Positions 5,923-13,428 of a stretch of DNA of 15,785 bases are shown here, piece after piece (the first letter of the stretch is position 1; each line of letters begins with the position of its first letter). A program made the position numbers and the translations under genes. This DNA comes from Bacteroidota bacterium (GTDB lineage Bacteria > Bacteroidota > Bacteroidia > Bacteroidales > Prolixibacteraceae): contig DAOVTY010000040.1 in assembly GCA_030632865.1 (NCBI GenBank), positions 1 to 15,785 of the forward strand, in the 5' to 3' direction. Below the pieces are notes generated by a model. That model was not told the origin of the DNA and searched no databases. It saw nothing but the letters and a program-made list of their open reading frames with translations.

Positions 5923-6342
5923 ATGGCAAAAGAAAGAATAAATGTAGAGTGGCTTGAAAATATGGCCTTTAAAACTGTAGTTAACGGGCACGAGTTTGTA
6001 ATTGATGCAACAGAAAAAGTTGGTGGCGAGAATCGTGGCCCACGTCCAAAACCTTTAATGATGGCTGCTTTGGCAGGTTGCACCGGAATGGATGTTGTCT
6101 CAGTTCTTAAAAAAATGAGAGTAAAGTTAGACTATTTCAATGTAGTAGTTGAAGCCGAACTTACCGAAGAACACCCAAAGCATTTTATTAAAATGCACGT
6201 TATTTACGAGTTTAAAGGAAAAGATTTGCCAATGGCTAAATTAGAAAAAGCAATTGATTTATCGGAAGAGAGATACTGCGGAGTAAGTGCAACTTACAAA
6301 CAGACAATGGAATTAACTTCCGAAATAAAAATACTAAACTAA
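5923..6342 (+). CDS. OsmC family protein
   Basis: A 139-residue protein of the OsmC/Ohr fold. GPRPKPLMMAALAGCTGMDVVSVLKKMR (residues 39-66) holds the first redox cysteine (C53) in the family's LxGCxxxD setting, and ERYCGVSATY (116-125) holds the second (C119). OsmC and Ohr enzymes reduce organic hydroperoxides with this cysteine pair; the YhfA-like branch, which this resembles in lacking longer insertions, has no settled substrate. In Ohr-type enzymes the cysteines are recycled by lipoyl proteins, but the thioredoxin gene only 7 bp downstream suggests that thioredoxin could do this here. Both genes are almost certainly in one operon. Start at ATG; no clear Shine-Dalgarno. Confidence 0.9.
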   Translation: MAKERINVEWLENMAFKTVVNGHEFVIDATEKVGGENRGPRPKPLMMAALAGCTGMDVVSVLKKMRVKLDYFNVVVEAELTEEHPKHFIKMHVIYEFKGKDLPMAKLEKAIDLSEERYCGVSATYKQTMELTSEIKILN

Positions 6343-6349
6343 TATAGAA

Positions 6350-6772
6350 ATGTCAACAATACTTATTGTAGTTATCGCATTTGTAGTACTTCTTTTGGGG
6401 CTGATTACCTTCAATTACTTCAAAATGAAAAATGCAAAACCTGTTACTAACAGCAAAAAAATATTGGTGCTTAGTAATAAAAGTTTTAAAGCTGCATCTC
6501 GTAAAGGTGTTATTCTTATTGATTTTTGGGCTCCTTGGTGTGGTCCGTGTAAAATGGTCGCTCCTGTTTTAAACGAGATTGCCGAATCTACTAACGAATT
6601 CAGGGTTGGTAAAGTTAATGTTGACCACAATCAACCTTTGGCAAAAAAGTTTAAAGTTCGTAATATTCCAACTTTATTAATTTTAAAAGATGGAATAGAA
6701 GCCGGGCGAATTGTTGGAGTAAAAACTAAAAAGGCAATTCTGAAAGAGGTAAATGCAGTTTTAGCAAGTTAG
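6350..6772 (+). CDS. membrane-anchored thioredoxin
   Basis: A 140-residue protein with one hydrophobic helix (about residues 3-22) and a complete thioredoxin domain (about 38-140). The active site FWAPWCGPCKMVAP (59-72) is canonical, with nucleophile C64 and resolving C67, and the cis-Pro is P107 in NIPTLL. The N-terminus before the helix has no positive charge, while K25, K27, K30, K36 and K37 follow it. By the positive-inside rule the thioredoxin domain would be on the cytoplasmic face, where the trxB product could reduce it. It follows the OsmC gene by 7 bp and is the last gene of the tight redox run. A weak inverted repeat at 6776-6793 lies just downstream. Confidence 0.92.
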   Translation: MSTILIVVIAFVVLLLGLITFNYFKMKNAKPVTNSKKILVLSNKSFKAASRKGVILIDFWAPWCGPCKMVAPVLNEIAESTNEFRVGKVNVDHNQPLAKKFKVRNIPTLLILKDGIEAGRIVGVKTKKAILKEVNAVLAS

Positions 6773-6775
6773 TCC

Positions 6776-6793
6776 TTTTACATTTAAGTAAAA
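6776..6793. repeat. small inverted repeat after the thioredoxin gene
   Basis: TTTTAC and GTAAAA (6-bp arms) enclose ATTTAA, starting three bases after the thioredoxin stop. There is no T-run, so it is at best a weak transcript end. The rest of the 187-bp gap before the acyl-CoA dehydrogenase gene shows no convincing promoter. Confidence 0.25.
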
Positions 6794-6959
6794 TTAAAAT
6801 ATAAATAAGCCCTCAACTTTTTTTGTCAGTTACTATTGCTGATTCATAACAGTTTAAGAATTATATTTAGATTCCTCCGAACATTACTGAATGGGAGACG
6901 TTAACAATGATTGTGACTAGTATTCATTTACAATTTGTTAAAAACTAGAATATAATTTT

Positions 6960-8498
6960 ATGAATCAATTAGCAGTAGATAAAAAAGAAACTTCAAATAG
7001 TAGTTTACCTCCTTTCTCCGAATTTATTAGTGTATTAAAAGCAAAAATGAAACTTGTTTTTAATGAACGAGCAGACATTAATCAGCTTGCTATAAAACGT
7101 GGTTTACCTCCGTTTGTTTTGCGCGAAATAATGTCTGTAAATCCATTGGCAGTTGGTATTCCAAAAGAGTTTGGTGGTCGTGGTGGTGTAATGAGCGAAA
7201 ATATTGCACTGCTTGCAACTGCGTCGTACGAATCGTTGGCACTCTCTTTAACGTTTGGGATTAACTCAGCACTCTTTCTTCAACCATTTGGGAAATTTGG
7301 CCATACCGAAGCAAAGGCACCTGTTTTTAAACGTTTTTTGGAAGATAAAACCATGGGTGGATTAATGATAACCGAACCCGGTTTTGGTAGCGATGCCTTG
7401 AATATGCAAACCTCTTATACAGAAGAAGAAGGTAAGTTTCATTTGAAAGGTACTAAACATTGGGCAGGTTTAACCGGGTGGGCAGATTATTGGCTTTTAT
7501 CGGGTAGGCAAAAAACCAAAGCGGGTAATTTACAGCGCGATATCAACTTTTTCTTGTGCGATGTAAGTGCTCCTGACCAAAATATTGAAGTTGAAGAGTT
7601 TTTTGAAAATCTTGGTCTTTATGCAATTCCATACGGACGAAATAAAATAGATGTAAAATTACCTGCAGTCCATAAATTGCAACCTCATACAACCGGTGTA
7701 AAAATGATGCTTGATCTTTTGCATCGTAGCCGGATGCAATTTCCGGGAATGGCAATGGGGTTTATTCAGCGTATGTTAGATGAGGCAATTACACACTGTA
7801 ACCAAAGATTTATAGGTGGTAAAAGTCTATTTAATTACGATCAGGTTCAGCAGCGATTATCGAAGCTGCAGGCCTCGTACACAGTTTGCTCTGCTATGTG
7901 CATAAATAGCAGCGAAAAAGCTGGTTTGGAAGTTGATATGGCTCCACACGGAATGGAAGCGAACGCAGTAAAAAGTGTAATTACAGATTATATGCAGGAA
8001 GCTGCACAGTCTGTTGTGCAACTGGTTGGAGCAAAGGCATATAAACTAAATCATATTGCAGGTAGAGGTACTGCAGATAGTCGCCCGTTTCAAATTTTTG
8101 AAGGTTCAAACGATATTCTTTATGCGCAAATTACTGAGAGTTTGATAAAACTTATGAAACGTGCAAAAGAAAGTAATTTGTTCCAGTTTTTAAAAGAATA
8201 TCAATTAACTAACAGAGCGGCTGAGTATGTAAAAACCCAGATTAATTTTAATTTGGATTTACAAATGCCACAACGCAAATTAGTTGAAATGGGTAAAATA
8301 ATTGGTCGCGTTATTTCTATGAATCAAGTACTAGAAATGGCTGACAAAGGGTTTAGAAAAGATTTGATTGAAGGAGGAATTACCATGCTACAACAAGAAA
8401 TTTCAAAGTTAATAGCAACCTTCTCGTTTAACAATAAAAGCCAGGTTGTTGGAGGGTACGAGGAAAACAGTGGTTGGTTTGACTTTGTAACCGGTTAA
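6960..8498 (+). CDS. acyl-CoA dehydrogenase family protein with C-terminal extension
   Basis: A 512-residue flavoprotein of the acyl-CoA dehydrogenase family, which oxidises acyl-CoA to 2-enoyl-CoA and passes electrons to ETF. GGLMITEPGFGSDALNMQT (133-151) is the FAD/substrate signature (family AMTEPxxGSD), and FQIFEGSNDILYAQ (377-390) is the second signature with E381 as candidate catalytic base (compare YEGTNEI). The N-terminal helical domain includes GIPKEFGGRGG (66-76). The dehydrogenase core ends near residue 400, leaving about 110 extra mostly helical residues compared with the common 380-residue enzymes. The chain length of the substrate is not evident. A small DUF1289 gene follows 54 bp downstream. 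No ETF gene is in the window. Confidence 0.92.
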   Translation: MNQLAVDKKETSNSSLPPFSEFISVLKAKMKLVFNERADINQLAIKRGLPPFVLREIMSVNPLAVGIPKEFGGRGGVMSENIALLATASYESLALSLTFGINSALFLQPFGKFGHTEAKAPVFKRFLEDKTMGGLMITEPGFGSDALNMQTSYTEEEGKFHLKGTKHWAGLTGWADYWLLSGRQKTKAGNLQRDINFFLCDVSAPDQNIEVEEFFENLGLYAIPYGRNKIDVKLPAVHKLQPHTTGVKMMLDLLHRSRMQFPGMAMGFIQRMLDEAITHCNQRFIGGKSLFNYDQVQQRLSKLQASYTVCSAMCINSSEKAGLEVDMAPHGMEANAVKSVITDYMQEAAQSVVQLVGAKAYKLNHIAGRGTADSRPFQIFEGSNDILYAQITESLIKLMKRAKESNLFQFLKEYQLTNRAAEYVKTQINFNLDLQMPQRKLVEMGKIIGRVISMNQVLEMADKGFRKDLIEGGITMLQQEISKLIATFSFNNKSQVVGGYEENSGWFDFVTG

Positions 8499-8516
8499 TT
8501 TGTTTTTAATATTTTC

Positions 8517-8532
8517 TGTAATAAAAATTACA
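8517..8532. promoter_or_regulatory. inverted repeat TGTAAT-N4-ATTACA before the DUF1289 gene
   Basis: A perfect 6-bp inverted repeat with an AAAA spacer lies 20 bp before the DUF1289 gene. It shares the TGTAA/TTACA half-sites of the repeat near the Crp/Fnr gene and has the classic 16-bp Crp-site spacing. It could bring this gene under the same regulator, but it is AT-only apart from one G and one C and may be chance. Confidence 0.25.
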
Positions 8533-8552
8533 ACTAAAAGTATTTGTAAAAT

Positions 8553-8753
8553 ATGGATATGCAAAATATTCAATCGCCATGTATAAAAGTTTGCCAGCAC
8601 GATAGCGCAGGTGTTTGTTTTGGTTGTAGAAGAACACACAAAGAAGTTAGTAATTGGAGGGGTTATAGTAACGAAGAGAAAGCCGAAGTGATAAAAAAAA
8701 CTTCTAAAAGACGAAATATTGAAGGTGAATCGCCAACTGTTTTTTTGAGGTAA
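8553..8753 (+). CDS. DUF1289 small cysteine-rich protein
   Basis: A 66-residue protein. SPCIKVCQHDSAGVCFGCRRTHKEVSNW (residues 8-35) is the DUF1289 signature: four cysteines in C-x3-C-x7-C-x2-C, then the R-T...W motif and an acidic helix (NEEKAEVIKK). The four cysteines probably bind a metal, either zinc or an Fe-S cluster; the family has no established function. The spacing and the conserved Arg and Trp make the family call firm although the protein is short. An in-frame ATG two codons later is an equally possible start. It is last in the plus-strand block and is followed by a strong terminator hairpin. Confidence 0.88.
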   Translation: MDMQNIQSPCIKVCQHDSAGVCFGCRRTHKEVSNWRGYSNEEKAEVIKKTSKRRNIEGESPTVFLR

Positions 8754-8767
8754 TAAATGACAATAGA

Positions 8768-8786
8768 AATATTGAACGTCAATATT
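8768..8786. repeat. inverted repeat after the DUF1289 gene
   Basis: AATATTGA and TCAATATT (8-bp perfect arms) enclose ACG. It starts 14 bp after the DUF1289 stop, before the larger terminator. No T-run follows; it may be an additional 3'-end hairpin. Confidence 0.3.
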
Positions 8787-8800
8787 ATCATTACTAATAA

Positions 8801-8838
8801 AAAGAAATACCGAAGGTTTTAACCTTCGGTATTTCTTT
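8801..8838. terminator. bidirectional hairpin terminator between convergent genes
   Basis: A perfect 18-bp inverted repeat (8801-8818 with 8821-8838; core ATACCGAAGGTT and its complement) has a nominal TT loop, in practice about four bases. An A-run opens the left arm and a T-run closes the right one, so it can terminate in both directions. It lies between the plus-strand DUF1289 gene and the minus-strand peptidase gene, 43 bp beyond the latter's stop. Confidence 0.88.
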
Positions 8839-8881
8839 AATTGCACACTTTGCGAAACAGTGTTGAAAATTATCTCAGGTT

Positions 8882-11800
8882 TTATCGCTTTATAAATTTT
8901 TGATTATAATATTCTCCTTTACTCACCACTACAATTAAATACATTCCATTTGAATAATTAGTAATATCAATGGTTGTTAGTGTAGATGTTATTCTGTTCG
9001 TTGATATTTTTTTTCCATTAAGGTTATAGATGGTATAAAAATCATCTAACTCAATTGAATTTAAATTGATGTTTAATTTATCGCTAACAGGATTTGGATA
9101 AATTTTAAATTCATTATTTATGTCAAAATTCCGAGCATCGGTAGATATATATTTAAATTGCGATGCTGCAGGTTCGTTAAATGACACTAGATAGTCTTCC
9201 ACTTCTCCATTATAATTATCGTCGCATGGATTAGGCGCTACTTTTTCTCGCATAGATATTCTCATTCTAGAACTACCTTTTGCGTATTCTGGAATTATGA
9301 TATTTGAAGTAACACTTCCCTTTTTATTATTCATTATAAAAATAGTTTCATCTGAATCGTCAAAATCTCCATCATCGTTAAAATCAATCCATATTTTCCA
9401 GAAATTCCTAGTTGTGGATAGATTAGGAGTCAAAGTAACAGAGTAACTTTTAGCCGAAACCATTAAAATGGTATTATCTGAAAGCGAGTAATTATTTCCT
9501 AATGTACTGTTATTGATAACATTTTCAATACTAACAGATTCTATAAAATCTTTGGAACTATTTATTGCCACAGGCACACAATATTCAGAGGGTGAATCTT
9601 CAGTTGTAGAAATATAATTTAGTTCTATTTTTTTTGAAGAATCAAATTCATTTTTGGATACTATTAATGTAACATCGTGTTCCCCAATCGAATTGTACAC
9701 TACTGTTGGATTTTGTTCAGTACTCATCTCAGGTGTTCCTCCGGGGAAAGACCATTGCCAATTTGTTGGTTCATTTAATGACAAATCAGAAAATTGAATA
9801 CTTTCACTAACTTGAATACTGAATCTGTTGGCAATGAAGTCGGAAGCAAGTGGCTGCGGAACTGCCTCTCTTATAATAACGGTGTAGTCTTCAACTTCAC
9901 CAAAACCAATAGTTCCACAATCTGAAGGAGCACTTTTCCCCATTGCTATACGCATTCTTGTTTCTAGAGCAATATCATTGGGAATTGTAATTGTGCCTGT
10001 AACTGCAGAGCGCGCCTTTGAAGAGCTAAATACTTGTTCTCCTGTATCAGAAAAATCTTTGTTGCCGTTAAAGTCTATCCAAACCGACCAGTATTCAAAT
10101 TTGCTTCTTGAACTAAATCCTGGAGATAGTGTAATGTCATAAGTTTTTCCTGACTCAATGTTAAAAACTATTGAACTAAAATCTTCATATCCGCCTGAAC
10201 CTGATGTGTGACCATTTTCTCCCACTTGAACGTGTGAAATCCATTCGTCGGTTGCATCTCCTGTTGATGTACAATAAGATGGAACGAATTCTTTAACATC
10301 AATGTAGTCTTCAATAATTTTTGTATCAGAGCCGGAAGCACTTTGTACTGTTAGCGACACCTTAAATTTATTTGAAGTATTATATGTTACTTTTGGATTC
10401 TTTAAATTTGATATTGAGGGATTACCTCCTTCGAAAATCCAGTTCCATGAAACAGGATTATTGGTTGATAAGTCAGCAAAAGTTACTTCTTCATTTTCGG
10501 TTATAACTGTATTATCAGCTGCGAAATTTGCAACTGGCGGAGGAACTGGTTCATTAACTTCAATAAAATTTTCAATAATCTTTGTGTCAGATCCAGATGC
10601 GTTTGTTGCTGTTAAGGTCACCGTATAATTGCCGTAAGAATTATATTCTACTGATGGATTTTTTAATGTTGATGTTGAGGGATTACCTCCTTCGAACACC
10701 CATTCCCACGCGGTAGGGTTATTGGTTGATAAATCCGTAAAAGTTGCTATTTCTCCTTCGTCAATATTTGTATTATTTGCTGAAAAATCGGCTGCGGGAA
10801 TTGCAATAACCTCATTAACTTCAATAAAATTTTCAATAATCTTTGTGTCAGATCCAGATGCGTTCGTTGCTGTTAAAGTCACCGTATAATTGCCGTAAGA
10901 ATTATATTCTACTGATGGATTTTTTAATGTTGATATTGAGGGATTACCTCCTTCGAATACCCATTCCCAAGTAGTTGGACTATTTGTGGACAAATCAGAG
11001 AAAGTTACAGTTTCTCCTTCGGTTACAACTGTTTTATTTGCTGAAAAATTGGCTGTTAGTTGAGCATTTAATATTGTGCAATTTCCGTATTCGTCTAAAG
11101 GTCCCAAAGTTGGATCAGAGTCGTTGCCATCAGGTTGATCTGGACCCGTACAGGTCGCAGGTTTATCACCAAGTCCCCACCAAAAGTAGCCATCTCCATC
11201 GTTGTCTTCGCAAATTACCTCATAGTTATTAATATTACTTGTAATTATTGATTCAAGTCCGTAAGTCCATCCCATATTTGTAATTGATGTTTCTACATAT
11301 ACATATCCATCATCACCAAAACTATCTCCCCAGCTATTTTTGAAAATCCAGACTGTTTTTCCAATTAGTGGATCACCTGACTCTACTGTTTTCCAAAAAT
11401 GGAATAAATTAGGATTGCTACAATAAAATACATCACCCTCTTTTACTACTTTATAACCAATTAATACCATGGCATGGCTCCAGTCGAAAAGACCACCACT
11501 TAACGCACCGCGTTCAATAAGTAGTTTTTTGAGATTATCTTCCGTTTTTGGTAATTCCGTCGAACCAAAAAATACTTTTCCTCCTATTTTAATTAATTCA
11601 TTGGGACTAGATCCTTTGTCAGTACAAGGTTGATCGGTATTCGAATATGGGAATGTTACTTCATCTACAATACCGGTATTACTAATATATTCAAGTGCAA
11701 CTTTCGGATATCCTCCATCACAGCTTCCGGCATTGCTACATGATAGAATATCCTGCTCAGCTAAATCGAGGTTTAGTTGCTGATTAAAATATACATTTAC

Positions 11801-12619
11801 CAGTGCTTCAGTTGCGCCAGTTGTTGCAAAAGCCCAACAAGAACCGCAAGAACCCTGATTAGTAACAGGTGATATCCAGTTTTTTCCATGTCGGTCTCGC
11901 CAATCCCAGTCCTCAACCATCAGACTAGCTGCTGTAGCCGATTTTAACGATGTTATTTCAGTTCCAGTACTTATAATACCTCCAGCATAATATTCAAAGC
12001 CGGGAGGGAATGTACTCTGTCCATATAATTTCTTTTTATCCGAATAGTTTAACTCAGAAACAGATGTTAGTCCTGCGACCCAGTTTAATCCTTTATCTTT
12101 CAAATTTTTATTAAGCTTGGATACCTTCTCTTCATTCTGACCTTGCTTTTTCTCTTTCTTTATCTTCTCAGAATTTACTCCCGGTTCAATTTGAGTTGAG
12201 TAGGTTAGACTTTGAAGTGTAAGTTTTGCATTGTTAATTTCAATTTTTACTGAGTAAACTTTTACTCCATTCAAAACAGCTGTCTCTTCACAAATATTTT
12301 CTACTGAATATGAGGAGTTTGATTCTAAAAGAGAATAAGTTTCATAAATTAAATATTCTCTGAAGTTCTGATCTACAAGTAAAAACCTCACAACACTTTC
12401 ATCATTATTAAGTACAATGTCTGCACTAATATCCAAGCCGTAAATTTTATTTACACTTTTATCAAACGGAAATAGTTCCGTAGAGGAAGAAAAAGTCTTC
12501 TCGACTAAAATAGTTTCTGGATTAATCCCTTCCATTTTAAATCTACGGGATTGGCTTTGTCCTAATGAAAACTGACTAATTAAAATCAGCATTACTAATA
12601 AAAGATTAGATCTTTTCAT
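8882..12619 (-). CDS. secreted papain-family (C1A) cysteine peptidase with PKD and GEVED domains and T9SS sorting signal
   Basis: A 1245-residue exported protein. It has a signal peptide (1-20, MKRSNLLLVMLILISQF...) and a propeptide-like region (about 21-235) ending in a Lys-rich stretch. The C1A domain (about 236-460) has Q255, C261 (NQGSCGSCWAF), H382 (WSHAMVLIGY) and N428 (FKNSWGDSFGDDGY), so the catalytic set is complete. An Asp-rich DNDGDGYFWWG...CTGPDQPDGNDSDP segment (472-503) resembles MopE-type metal-binding repeats. Then come PKD domains near 523-602, 610-689 and 697-776, a GEVED domain (783-917, GEVED at 907-911), PKD 4 (925-1005), a second GEVED domain (1013-1146) and a T9SS type A tail (1170-1245, KIYPNP at 1172-1177). 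It is probably released or anchored at the cell surface to degrade external protein; PKD and GEVED domains likely bind polymer or matrix. Confidence 0.93.
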   Translation of the reverse strand: MKRSNLLLVMLILISQFSLGQSQSRRFKMEGINPETILVEKTFSSSTELFPFDKSVNKIYGLDISADIVLNNDESVVRFLLVDQNFREYLIYETYSLLESNSSYSVENICEETAVLNGVKVYSVKIEINNAKLTLQSLTYSTQIEPGVNSEKIKKEKKQGQNEEKVSKLNKNLKDKGLNWVAGLTSVSELNYSDKKKLYGQSTFPPGFEYYAGGIISTGTEITSLKSATAASLMVEDWDWRDRHGKNWISPVTNQGSCGSCWAFATTGATEALVNVYFNQQLNLDLAEQDILSCSNAGSCDGGYPKVALEYISNTGIVDEVTFPYSNTDQPCTDKGSSPNELIKIGGKVFFGSTELPKTEDNLKKLLIERGALSGGLFDWSHAMVLIGYKVVKEGDVFYCSNPNLFHFWKTVESGDPLIGKTVWIFKNSWGDSFGDDGYVYVETSITNMGWTYGLESIITSNINNYEVICEDNDGDGYFWWGLGDKPATCTGPDQPDGNDSDPTLGPLDEYGNCTILNAQLTANFSANKTVVTEGETVTFSDLSTNSPTTWEWVFEGGNPSISTLKNPSVEYNSYGNYTVTLTATNASGSDTKIIENFIEVNEVIAIPAADFSANNTNIDEGEIATFTDLSTNNPTAWEWVFEGGNPSTSTLKNPSVEYNSYGNYTVTLTATNASGSDTKIIENFIEVNEPVPPPVANFAADNTVITENEEVTFADLSTNNPVSWNWIFEGGNPSISNLKNPKVTYNTSNKFKVSLTVQSASGSDTKIIEDYIDVKEFVPSYCTSTGDATDEWISHVQVGENGHTSGSGGYEDFSSIVFNIESGKTYDITLSPGFSSRSKFEYWSVWIDFNGNKDFSDTGEQVFSSSKARSAVTGTITIPNDIALETRMRIAMGKSAPSDCGTIGFGEVEDYTVIIREAVPQPLASDFIANRFSIQVSESIQFSDLSLNEPTNWQWSFPGGTPEMSTEQNPTVVYNSIGEHDVTLIVSKNEFDSSKKIELNYISTTEDSPSEYCVPVAINSSKDFIESVSIENVINNSTLGNNYSLSDNTILMVSAKSYSVTLTPNLSTTRNFWKIWIDFNDDGDFDDSDETIFIMNNKKGSVTSNIIIPEYAKGSSRMRISMREKVAPNPCDDNYNGEVEDYLVSFNEPAASQFKYISTDARNFDINNEFKIYPNPVSDKLNINLNSIELDDFYTIYNLNGKKISTNRITSTLTTIDITNYSNGMYLIVVVSKGEYYNQKFIKR
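10551..10708. repeat. internal PKD-coding DNA repeat, copy A
   Basis: A 158-bp segment encoding the end of one PKD domain and the core of the next cycle. It matches copy B 261 bp (87 codons) away at 154 of 158 positions by direct comparison. Three of the four differences are transitions at or near third codon positions. Confidence 0.85.
10812..10969. repeat. internal PKD-coding DNA repeat, copy B
   Basis: Second copy of the 158-bp repeat, encoding the first PKD domain. The two translated repeats, from WEWVFEGGNP to FIEVNE, differ at one residue (Ile or Thr). The third PKD domain is clearly more divergent, so copies A and B reflect a recent duplication or gene conversion. Confidence 0.85.
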
Positions 12620-12650
12620 GATTTATTGATTTAATGGTTGATAATCAATA

Positions 12651-12658
12651 CAAAAATA
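12651..12658 (-). promoter_or_regulatory. candidate -7 element of the peptidase gene
   Basis: On the minus strand TATTTTTG matches TAnnTTTG, 32 bp before the peptidase ATG. No good -33 TTTG lies at 17-23 bp (only CTTT at 23), so the promoter is tentative. Confidence 0.35.
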
Positions 12659-12729
12659 AAAATGACTGAGGCAAGAATTGTAAAGTTTTAAGCTGAAATT
12701 AAGCGTTAAAACTGCTGATTTTTAAAAAA

Positions 12730-12787
12730 GTTTTAACCTGATTCTTGGGTTTGAAATTCGTAAAAAGAATCAGTACGTTCTTAAAAC
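12730..12787. repeat. long imperfect hairpin upstream of the peptidase gene
   Basis: CTGATTCTT (12738-12746) pairs with AAGAATCAG (12765-12773), and outside it GTTTTAA (12730-12736) pairs with TTAAAAC (12781-12787). The joints are unequal: one base on the left and seven on the right. It lies about 110 bp upstream of the peptidase start and could be an operator or the end of an unseen transcript. Confidence 0.35.
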
Positions 12788-13112
12788 CTAATTCTATTTC
12801 TCAATTATACAAATTGAACCCTCTGTTCAATTTAATCTATTAATAAGTACTTTTTAACCTTATTTAATTGTCCAGAAAAAATAAGGAAACTAAAAGCGTC
12901 TGTCTAAATACAGTTTTATATTTAAAAGTTTGCGTTGCAAATATAATTATTAAATTGATAATTCCTATTTATTCAACATTTATATTTACAAATGTGAAAA
13001 TGCAAGAATATCATAACTTAAAATTATTGATGTTTTTAAAGCGAAATTTATTGATTTTAAAACAATAATTAATTAAGTATTTAATGGTTTTGTTTCAATT
13101 TTGTTACATGAA

Positions 13113-13143
13113 ATTGTCTGAAAATAAGTCTATTGTATTTTTG
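13113..13143 (+). promoter_or_regulatory. Bacteroidota-type promoter of the first regulator gene
   Basis: ATTG (13113-13116), a 19-base spacer and TATTTTTG (13136-13143) fit the Bacteroidota consensus TTTG/TTG-N19-TAnnTTTG very well. The start would be near 13150, giving an untranslated leader of about 280 bases before the gene at 13429. Two further TATTTTTG words downstream could be extra starts but lack well-placed -33 elements. Confidence 0.55.
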
Positions 13144-13167
13144 TGTCGAGAGGAGTGAACATTTGTT

Positions 13168-13196
13168 AACACAATATTTTTGTGTTTTTTATTTTT
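13168..13196 (+). promoter_or_regulatory. terminator-like hairpin in the leader of the first regulator gene
   Basis: AACACAA (13168-13174) and TTGTGTT (13180-13186) are perfect 7-bp arms around TATTT, followed by a T-rich run to 13196. If the promoter at 13113-13143 is used, this weak hairpin would lie early in the leader and could act as an attenuator. The stem is AT-rich and its stability doubtful. Confidence 0.3.
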
Positions 13197-13422
13197 GTAA
13201 AAAAATAAATATAATTAAGTGTAATCTTTAACGATGTTAAAATAAATATAGTGGCAAAATGAGAATAATAGAATGGTAATTTTACAAATTAATTAAGGTT
13301 ATTTATTGTAGCTTAACGAACAGAAATAACTTTACGGTGCATGAATTTGTATAACAATTTTAATATGAGTTTTATAAAGTTGGTTTTAAATAATGTGATA
13401 TAATTATAATATTACTAATTTT

Positions 13423-13428
13423 AGGAGG
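13423..13428 (+). promoter_or_regulatory. perfect AGGAGG abutting the start codon
   Basis: AGGAGG ends directly against the ATG of the first regulator gene, with no spacer, whereas 5-9 bases are usual. No alternative in-frame start gives better spacing while keeping the receiver's first strand (MKIRLLIVDD), so the ATG is retained. Confidence 0.55.

Larger units (their letters stand above)
12620..13428. other. 809-bp non-coding region between the peptidase gene and the first regulator gene
   Basis: Very AT-rich, with no credible gene; a 66-codon frame at 12868-13068 starts at TTG and lacks any recognisable domain. It holds the peptidase -7 element, an imperfect hairpin at 12730-12787, and from 13113 on a canonical promoter, two further TATTTTTG words (13175-13182, 13190-13197) and a long leader to the first regulator. 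TTACGG at 13332-13337 recurs before the second regulator. Confidence 0.6.

Noticed and set aside
8488..8497. TAACCGGTTA palindrome at the end of the acyl-CoA dehydrogenase gene
   Set aside because: It is only 10 bp, overlaps the last codons and stop, and has no T-run or promoter nearby.
10440..10970. Regular repeats that could suggest a CRISPR array
   Set aside because: They are in-frame repeats of PKD domains, 261 bp apart, with no short direct repeat and unique spacer pattern.
10975..11232. 85-codon plus-strand frame inside the peptidase gene
   Set aside because: It is antisense to a complete, domain-rich gene and has no recognisable features.
12868..13068. 66-codon open frame on the plus strand in the 809-bp spacer
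   Set aside because: It starts at TTG, has no ribosome-binding site or known domain, and has the composition expected of AT-rich non-coding DNA.
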